From Pyricularia pennisetigena (Eukaryota > Ascomycota > Sordariomycetes > Magnaporthales > Pyriculariaceae): 64,000 nt of DNA. Each line of letters starts with the position of its first letter. Position 1 is the stretch's first letter. The stretch spans positions 4,453,259 through 4,517,258 of the forward strand of contig NC_043742.1 in the NCBI RefSeq assembly GCF_004337985.1, in the 5' to 3' direction. A program made the position numbers and the translations under genes. The notes beneath the pieces are model-generated. The model was not told where the DNA came from and did no database searches. It saw nothing but the letters and a program-made list of their open reading frames with translations. Positions 56,532-64,000 of this stretch are shown piece by piece.

Positions 56532-57828
56532 AGCGGCGCCAAATCCAACTCGAGCGGGGAGATGGCCAAAATGTTGAACTCGCACAGATGGTTGTTGTTG
56601 TTGTTGTTGTTTAGGTCACAATGACAGGTGAGTGATGGTTAAGTTTGGGAGAAATCTAGGTGCATATGGCAGCCACGGAGTGGTTAAAGGTCCAACTTAA
56701 GGGGTGAGTTTTTAAGTTTCGATTTTTTAAGATGGATGGCAATCTTGCGAGCCCCTGGACTTGAGAAAATCGCACCTTTGATATTGGGTGGGCTCAGAGT
56801 TCCCGAATAAGAGCGGCCAATGATAACCGTTGTTGCCTCATGGGTCGATTTGGCTTGATCTCTTTCCGACTTCCGGCCCACCCTTTCTTTGCCCTGCAGC
56901 CCCACTTTCAACCAATTTGCTGGTTGATGTTGACGGAGTGGCGGTACTTACCGTGTCCGCACTGTGAATTAGCGACCGCCAGTTCAGAGGGAGCGTTGGA
57001 ATGTCGGACTGTGTTTTGTTGCCATCCCAATGCTAGAAATGCAATAATTAGCCGACTAATTACTACTGCAAGCATGTCTTGGCTTGCATCCACTCTCTCG
57101 TGACTGTCAAGAAATCTAAATAGATTGCTGTCAGAGGAGTTTTTTAATCTCCATTTGCAGCAACTCGTGGTGAAAAATTTCACATATTCTTTGTTTTAAA
57201 AGTTTAAAAAAGAAAGAAAAAATTCTAAGTACAGTGAGGGAGGGAGAAAAGGGTTACACTCAATCCAGCAGCTGAAGGCTGTCTCAATCCACCAATCCGT
57301 CCCCGCCTCAATTCGTACTTTCCCGTAGTTCGGAGCAACCTCGCTAATAAACGGGCGGAAGTGGCCCGCTGAATCGAAGATTCGCGTGAAATTTTGAGCA
57401 CCAGGTTTTTATTTTCTTTCCTCTTTCAGTTCCCTCTTGCCCGCTGCGGAACAATCGCCAGGTAGAGACGACCGAAGGAGCATGGAAGAGTGGTAAATAA
57501 AAACTGCTTGTTTGCACACAACATTTTTAAGAGCTTTTTTTTTTGTGTCTTTATTTTAAGCTGTCTTTTTGGATTGCAAACGTGCATCGCGCAAATTCGC
57601 AGTTGCTAGCACAGCAATTTTATCCTACTACTTGTTCCACTTGGCCACCTCAAGTCACCCTACCCTGTTTTCTTTTTATTACCTACTCTGGACCCAGTCC
57701 GAACACGAAAACGAATTGGCCGAAGGTTGCGTGCCAGTCTCCTGAGCCCACGCGCGGTAAATGCATATCGGATAGTGTCTTCGGTCAACACCTCGATATA
57801 ATGCACCCAGTCTAGATACAAACTCATC
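56532..57828. promoter_or_regulatory. Divergent erg25/nca2 upstream region
   Basis: 1.3 kb between the two start codons. It holds a (TTG)n run at about 56590-56611 and T runs near 57535. No sterol-response element or gene can be called with confidence. Confidence 0.45.
56590..56611. repeat. (TTG)n microsatellite
   Basis: Seven GTT units in the erg25 upstream region. Confidence 0.8.
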
Positions 57829-59990
57829 ATGTCTTTTGTTGAAGAGTAAGCGCCTTTTTTTTTCTCTCTTTGAAATGGTCCACATCTCGATGAGATGACG
57901 TCAACGTTGGCCTCGTGGTGTTCTATAACAGGTTTACCAAAAAATGATACTATACTAACCCTGAAGTTGCGGTTCCACGTTTTAGTCGAGTTCGTCTACT
58001 TGACAGCCAAATAGACCGCATTTGCTTATCACCTCTACTCACCCAGGATCGGGTTCTGGATGGTGAAAATGGCCCAGACGACGACGAATCCTACGACAAG
58101 ACATTCAATGTAGAGGGATTCTCGTCAGCTGAGATTACAGAGAAGTTATGGATTGTAAAGGCACTGTCCTCGTCCTCGTCTTCTCAAGCTCTCCTCGGTT
58201 CCCAGAGGATACAAAGTCTTTTGGTACAGTCGGGGCTGGTCGATTCATATGGCCAGTCTGATGCTTTCGAGACCAAAAGTTCTCAACAGACAGAAATTGA
58301 GTGGCTGCTCATCAGCAAGGCCACTCTCCAAGTGTACGGTCTCTTGTTCAACACCTTGCTGGACCAGATAATACCATTGAGCAACGACATTTGGTATTGG
58401 GACTCTGTCTTGAGCTCATATACATACAGCAGTCTATTCACTATCCAGACAGCACCGCTACGATTCTGGGCCTGGGCCAAGGAGATTGCCGTCGATACTC
58501 AAATTCGACTTCGCCGCCTTCAAACTTCGCCTTTAGGGGTCCTTGCGGCTGAAGGGCCTCAGGCTTCGTTGTCGCAGCGGTGGGCTAGATTTTATGGCAT
58601 AGTGCGTGAGAGCATTGTGACACGATCCCTAGCAAATGTTCAACGCAGGGTAATGTCACCCATTGCCCTGTGCCGCACTCATGCCAAGCAGAGACAGGCC
58701 CAGCTTAGGAAGCTGCGAGATATGACTGCCAGTGGCCTGGGTGTGCTCATTGATGAAGCTTTGAGTTTCGGGGCTGACGAGGATCTGAGGAGTGCCTCCA
58801 ACGACGCTAATATTGAATGGAAGGGTTTCGTGGAGCGGAGTGTTGCGTTAATGGATCTGATTGTCAGGGAGGTGCTGACCCTAGAAACAGACGTCAGCGA
58901 CTTTGAGCATCGGGTGTTCCGTGGTGTCGAGGATGACCCTGAATTATCCATACATGCAGAAGATGTGGCCGGAGCGCAGAAGCCCGCGATTCTTGCCCAG
59001 AGACTGATGAGCATCCTGCAGAACAGCTTGCCAAACCATGTCGCCACTACCAATGAATTGGTCAAAGAGCACGGACGACCGCCCCGATTGGTCCGATACT
59101 GGCTCCCAGCCACGGCACTTCTCCTGTCCTCGTCCACGATACTCAAGGTGCTTGTGAATCGACAGGAGGATGTGCTGCAGTGGATCGCGGATCTTGGGGC
59201 TACAATGCGAGACTTCTGGTTCAATTGGGTAATTGAACCGACGCGCAAGGTTGTTGGCACCATCAGGCACGACAGCAACAGCGAGATAGCCATTATGAGC
59301 CGCGACAGCCTAAGAGCCGACCGTGACAGCCTCGAACGAATGGTGGTAGAGTTTGCACTTGAGAGACCCGAGCTGGCTGGCGCCACTTCGGCCCTGAACG
59401 AATCCCAGGTTTCCGACTTGCGGGCCAAGATCCGTGAGGGCGATGTGACGCCAGTGCTCAAAGCCTACGAGAGTGAGCTGAAGCGGCCGTTCGTGGGCGC
59501 CATCCGTGGAGACCTGCTTCGCTCCCTGCTCATACAGGTTCAAAAGACCAAGGTCGACTTGGAGACAGCAATCAGCGGGATCGACGCGCTTCTCAAAAGC
59601 CAAGAGCTGGTATTTGGGTTTGTCGGGCTTACTCCAGGCATTTTGGTTACCTACTTTGGGTTCCAATATCTTCGTACGCTCCTGAGCGGAAGGAAGGGCA
59701 CACGACGCGGCGAGCGTGCGGTTCGAGCCGTGAGGGTGCTTCGTAATATTCACCGCATCTTTTCCGATGCCATTTCGAGCCCATCACAGGACAACCTGCT
59801 TCCATATAAAGACTACGGCTTGCTTGTCTGTGAGGTTCACGTCCTGCGAAAGTTAGTGAGTGGTGTTCTGCCTGCCGACGTGGAGAGGGAATTCCTGGAA
59901 GACCTTGAGGACGTGGTGAATGTCAAAGGTATCACTGCACAAATGCGGGCCTTTGATCGTATCCGCTGGGCCTACAGGCGGTGGCTGTGA
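57829..59990 (+). CDS. nca2: Mitochondrial membrane protein Nca2-like
   Basis: Two exons, 57829-57845 (17 nt) and 57986-59990, give 673 residues. The product starts MSFVEDRVRLLDSQIDRICL, typical of the family. Two hydrophobic segments, near residues 377-395 (PATALLLSSSTILKVL) and 545-565 (VFGFVGLTPGILVTYFGFQYL), fit a membrane-spanning protein. Between them lies the conserved WFNWVIEPTRKVVGTIRHD block. In yeast Nca2 affects expression of the mitochondrial ATP6/ATP8 genes; its biochemical activity is not established. The first intron (140 nt, donor GTAAGC) splits codon 6. The longest single frame begins at residue 85 and misses the N-terminus. Confidence 0.87.
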
Positions 59991-61266
59991 TCTTTTGGTT
60001 TTCAGAGGCGCAGTACGTTTTATCAGTGAGGAATAATTACAAAGGAGCTTATTTGGGCGAGTGATTTGATAATGCCAGGGAAAGCGAGGCGTCTAGCATA
60101 TACGGGTCATAAGAATAGTCTGTAGGCAGCCCAAAAAGAAAAAAAAAATCAGGCTTTGATCACGATATGTTTTCAGCCAGACCAAAAATGAAATAAAGAA
60201 ATGAAATTTCCTCGCAAATTTGTTGCAGAGGATACAGGTGAAGTATGACTGAATGTAGGTTGGCTAGCAGCTCGATGTCTAACTCAGGTAACTTTGCTTG
60301 CTCACATACTTCTTGCAGTACGTGACATGGGAAATTCCAATTGCAGGTATATTTTAGTTACTTTCTATGACAACAGGGGCAACGACTGCATTGTCGAGTG
60401 ACGGACCATTGTGCATAATCGTTACAATCATGATTTTTTTTTCTTTTTTATATTGTCGCATCCAAGTCTGTTGTTGCAACTACAATTCGTACGTTAAATC
60501 CAACGCCTGGTTACTTGATCTTGGGCTTGGCTGGCGTGGGTGGCCGCCAGACTGAAGAAGCCCCAGTCTACCGGGAAAAGATGACTGACCAGACCTGCCT
60601 AGTCTGAATTAGCGCGTCTCTCCACATGTACCTCCCAATAAAGTGTTACCCTGACTAGGTACCTACCTGCCCGCAGGGTGCGTCGCAAACCGCCAATGAA
60701 TTGGCGGATCCAAGCCTAGACGAGTCCAAGAAGCCCAGAACGCGGCGCCGCCCACCGCCTTCCACCTTTACCTCCATTCAGGTTGACCTCATTGCGGTTA
60801 CTTTCAAGGCTCACATACCAGGTACATACAAGCCTCAGCCATCGCAATCTGCAGGCGACAACTGACAAGACCCTTTATTTCTGCCAGCCCGAGGTCTGAG
60901 CAGCAACCAAGTCCCACAGCATCCCGTTCGACAAAACAATAGCAGAGCATCAGTACCTACGTCCCAGGTTAGGCACATTAACTGACCGGTTATTATTGGC
61001 GCTGCCGTTTCGACTGAAGTCATCGACAACCGAGTGTGCCACCCCCTCGTTGGCTCCAGGCCCGTTCGTCTGGTCCATTTCAAAAATACCTACCACTCGG
61101 CCATAATCATTCTCCACGTTCTGACGAGCAAAACTCAACTTCATTTCTACGAGCCACGATCAAGCGACCCAATACATAGCCAGAAGGAGCCATACGATTG
61201 CAGCGGGGGAGGATTCCATTTAATTTAAGAAGGCGGAGCTGAGCACGCTGCTCCAAACGCAGCAAT
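59991..61266. other. Intergenic upstream of the Sec4-like Rab
   Basis: 1.3 kb with no supported gene. It has several CTAGGTAC/TACCTAC words at 60655-60670 and a C-rich stretch near 60750, likely the promoter and leader of the Rab gene. Confidence 0.55.
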
Positions 61267-62129
61267 ATGGCCAACAGGAATTACGATGTACTCGTATGTA
61301 ACTTGACGTGAAGTGGCCGGCGCGCTGTGTTCGGCCCACATATCCCGCGATGACGAGTTTCGACTAACGGAGGAAACGCTCTGCAACCAAAACAGATCAA
61401 GCTGCTTCTCATAGGCGACTCAGGCGTGGGTAAATCCTGCTGCCTCCTGCGGTTCAGCGAAGACTCTTTCACGCCGTCATTCATCACCACAATCGGCATC
61501 GACTTCAAGATCCGCACAATCGAACTTGACGGCAAACGGGTCAAGCTGCAGATATGGGACACTGCCGGCCAGGAACGTTTCCGCACCATCACGACCGCAT
61601 ATTATCGCGGAGCCATGGGTATCCTGCTAGTCTACGACGTCACCGACGAGAGGTCCTTTAACAGTAAGCTCAGTTTCTTGCCCGGCTTCTTTCACTGCAT
61701 ATGCCTCGCGCCTTGTTTCTTGTTTTTTTTTTTTTTTTTTCTTTTCATGCTGTCTGTTACCATGGGCCCTCTTTTGCTGACCACTAGGACCTTTCCAACA
61801 TAGACATTCGCACGTGGTTTGCAAATGTCGAACAGCACGCTAGCGAGGGTGTCAACAAGATCCTGATTGGAAACAAATGCGACTGGGAGGAGAAACGGGC
61901 CGTGTCAACAGAGCAAGGTCAAGCGTTGGCCGACGAACTCGGCATCCCATTCCTTGAAGTCTCGGCTAAGGGCAACATCAACATCGACAAGGCATTCTAC
62001 AGCTTAGCATCCGACATCAAGAAGCGCACCATCGATACGCAAAAAGACTTCCAAAACCCCGGTTCCGTCAACGTTAACGCCGGCGCACAAGGCAGTTCCG
62101 CAGGCAGCATGGGCGGGAAGTGCTGCTAG
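61267..62129 (+). CDS. Sec4/Rab8-type GTPase
   Basis: Three exons, 61267-61293 (27 nt), 61396-61663 and 61804-62129, giving 206 residues. All GTPase motifs are visible: P-loop GDSGVGKS (16-23), switch-I Thr in TTIGIDF, WDTAGQE (63-69), NKCD (122-125) and SAK (152-154). It ends GGKCC, the double-Cys geranylgeranylation signal. The effector region and the short N-terminus MANRNYD point to the Sec4/Rab8 exocytic subfamily (fungal SrgA/Sec4), which tethers secretory vesicles to the exocyst at growing tips; a close Ypt1 relative is less likely. Introns are 102 and 140 nt; the second carries an 18-base T run. Named Sec4-like only by subfamily pattern. Confidence 0.9.
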
Positions 62130-62845
62130 AGGACGATGGAGAATCCAGAAATGCGATGGTGCATCTGCGATGATCATCGACGACTTTTTTTTTTCTTTGC
62201 CCATGAAGAAATGATGGGGGAAGATTTTTTGATTCCGACATTGACTCGGCTTCATCCAAGCATATTCAGCCGGTCACTGATAGGCGCAATGCCCATGGGT
62301 GAGGCTCCTTGCGGGGGATATCCTCGGAGATATTCGATCGATGCTTTAACGAAAGCAAACATGAGCACGGAAGGGAGGTCCTGTTGGTCACGCCAGCTAG
62401 AGATATACACAAATGTGCAAGAGGGAGGCAGGGCTGTCGCATTTTTTCTTTCTTTCTACAGCATATATGCAGTGTTGACTCTTTCATTTCCTCTTGCCGG
62501 TTTCACGAGCGGCTTTCCTCAATGGGCCGAGTCCTCCATCATGGATGTTTTGTCTTTGCCATGAACGCGAGGAGAAGCTAGCTAGGTTGGGGTGACTGGT
62601 AAAGAATGTTGCAAATATTTGGCCGCGGAGTTTGGGTTGACTTGATAGTTCTTTGCTAGTATTACATTGCCTTTGATTGAGTACCATAGACATCTTTTTC
62701 TATCTCTACCATGTGGCTACTTTAATAATCTCCAAGAAAGATAACTTCTTTTGCTACGAGACGCCGGCTCCCGCTTGCGACATGACAAGCTTGCATTAGT
62801 CCTCGCAATCGAACGCCCCGTCAAAGCGTGGGTGAGCCGGGTGCG

Positions 62846-62878
<33 letters not shown>

Positions 62879-62883
62879 CGCGT
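62130..62883. other. Convergent intergenic region with A31 tract
   Basis: Between the Rab gene and the partial gene at the right edge. It contains the A31 run at 62846-62876. No gene is supported. Confidence 0.6.
62846..62876. repeat. A31 tract
   Basis: Pure A run only 7 bases downstream of the minus-strand stop codon at 62884. Confidence 0.95.
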
Positions 62884-64000
62884 CTACCAGAGAGCTGTAG
62901 CTTTTACAAAAAAGACCAAGTCTCCGTTGTTGAAGACAAGTTTCCTCATGTGCCAATCCCGCGCAAAACGCTTGGCCTCGGGGCCATCCTCGAATGATAA
63001 AACGTAACGCATATAGGGGGTGTCGTTGTCCGTCTCGTTGCTGGTCTCGACCGCTTGCGCCAGCTCGATCGCCTGGCGCAGCATGTCGCCGGAATTATCG
63101 ACCCCGGCCTCCTTCCTAGCCGTTCGAGCAGCAGTCGACATGTCGACGCGGAGCGGCAGCACCGAGGCTCCACCGCGCAGCCGCCATCGCAGGTTCCGAC
63201 GCTCGCCGTCGGCGGCAATCAAGCGGCCGAGGGCTGACCTGGAGAAGCCGTTGCCGCTGCCGCCCGAGATGACGAACAGGACCTGGGTCACGCGTGCAAC
63301 GCAGGGAGGTTTATCTGCGGGGTCGGGTTCGAAGGGGCCCTGCAGATCGAGCTCGGTATCGGGAGGAGCAAGTGTGAAGGTGCGGGCTTCAGCCGCGAGA
63401 TCTTCGGGACGTGGAGTTGGCTTTGGCTTTGGCTTTGGCTTCGGCGATTCCTTTCGCTGGTTGAGAGCTCCCCACGGCATAGATGGGACTGACTGCTGTT
63501 CATTGGAGACTTGCGGTTCTACCTCGGCCTCTGGTCCACCTTTGTCTTGTTCATCCATGGACTCCAGCGACTCAAGAACACTCTCGGCGAACTTCTTTGC
63601 CTTCTTCGTCTTAGCTTTGGCTTTCTTTCTTTTCTCCTTGCGTGGCAAGGGCGGATGGGCGATCGCATGTTTAAGGTCCTTGGATAGTTGATGCAGACGG
63701 AGGGCTTCGTCGCGGTAACGCAAGGCGCCGGCCTCCGACTCAAAGTAGAGCCGATAATGGTCGACGCCTTCTTGGGTAGTATAGTGACGGGCCTGGGTCA
63801 CAACCGCCAGACTCCCCTGCGTGGTCCAGTAATGCACATGGTTTGACTGCGGCGCTAGGCGGTAAAAGTCGGAGGGTTGAAGGTTCGCAGATGTGCCCGT
63901 GAGCTGGAGCAGCCATGGGGCCTGCGGCTCTGATTGAAGCGGCTCCAATTCATCGCCTTGGGTGAGGGCATGGTTCTCCCTGAGATCCTTGAGAAGCTGC
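62884..64000 (-). CDS. Unrecognised protein, 5' end off the window
   Basis: The frame is open to the window edge, so the N-terminus is missing; 371 residues are visible. The product is not recognised. Early in the visible part, FYRLAPQSNHVHYWTTQGSL with later HYRLYFESEAGALRYRDEALRLH looks like an RRM-like alpha/beta unit, common in fungal mitochondrial translation and RNA factors, but this is tentative. A basic KEKRKKAKAKTKKAKK segment follows, then a KPKPKPKPTPRP run encoded by a GGCTTT repeat at 63419-63443, and a second structured part after LFVISGGSGNGFSRSALGRL. It ends SFEDGPEAKRFARDWHMRKL and a short hydrophobic tail. Confidence 0.65.
   Translation of the reverse strand, partial: QLLKDLRENHALTQGDELEPLQSEPQAPWLLQLTGTSANLQPSDFYRLAPQSNHVHYWTTQGSLAVVTQARHYTTQEGVDHYRLYFESEAGALRYRDEALRLHQLSKDLKHAIAHPPLPRKEKRKKAKAKTKKAKKFAESVLESLESMDEQDKGGPEAEVEPQVSNEQQSVPSMPWGALNQRKESPKPKPKPKPTPRPEDLAAEARTFTLAPPDTELDLQGPFEPDPADKPPCVARVTQVLFVISGGSGNGFSRSALGRLIAADGERRNLRWRLRGGASVLPLRVDMSTAARTARKEAGVDNSGDMLRQAIELAQAVETSNETDNDTPYMRYVLSFEDGPEAKRFARDWHMRKLVFNNGDLVFFVKATALW

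Noticed and set aside
1..64000. CRISPR array, prophage, insertion sequence or operon structure
   Set aside because: No spaced direct repeats or transposase was seen, and the gene structure is eukaryotic with spliceosomal introns.

Overview
This is a nuclear contig from a filamentous ascomycete, most likely a sordariomycete. The basis is short 50-170 nt introns with GTRNGT donors and CTRAC branch sites, intron-containing nuclear tRNA genes, and fungal gene families (Dad4 of the DASH ring, a kapC-type bZIP, the Yvc1 vacuolar channel, Nca2, Slh1, Erg25). The assembly is draft: there is a 122 bp N gap at 14475-14596 beside a 39-base A run, and a two-base gap at 34554-34555.

Layout. 1-2087 has no gene. 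2088-4034 encodes a Ser-rich single-pass membrane protein; tRNA-Leu(AAG) lies at 4402-4497. 5154-8894 encodes a 1246-residue protein joining a 2H phosphoesterase, an EEP nuclease/phosphatase, a poly(A)-polymerase-type nucleotidyltransferase and an MJ1316/DUF504 RNA-end domain. Next come an Rrn5-like Pol I factor (-), an Irc3-like mitochondrial helicase (+), the Yvc1 channel (+, 5' end lost in the gap) and an F-box protein (-). 20635-25187 is gene-poor and holds tRNA-Ile(UAT) and a decayed copy of it. A small secreted twin-CX3C protein follows, then the Slh1/ASCC3 helicase (-) divergent from YKT6 (+), and a 739-residue disordered protein (-). After a 4.7 kb gene-poor stretch come profilin (+), Got1 (-), Ies6 (-), Dad4 (+), Arp5 (+), a kapC-like bZIP (-), pterin carbinolamine dehydratase (+), Erg25 (-), Nca2 (+), a Sec4-like Rab (+), and an unrecognised protein (-) running off the right edge.

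How the genes relate. Most are unlinked housekeeping genes, as is normal in fungi. Three local themes stand out. Ies6 and Arp5, physical partners in the INO80 remodeller, lie about 1.5 kb apart with only dad4 between them. YKT6, Got1 and a Sec4-type Rab are all secretory-pathway factors. The four-domain protein at 5154-8894 looks like a one-polypeptide RNA 3'-end repair or processing enzyme and is the best candidate for under-explored biology.

Several genes (profilin, got1, dad4, ykt6, erg25, nca2, sec4) have coding exons of 3-30 nt that plain ORF calling misses. I rebuilt them by splice sites, reading frame and family alignment. Two of these introns need GC-AG splicing, and the Dad4 start codon is followed directly by an intron. 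All family assignments are from reading the sequence; no database search was run.
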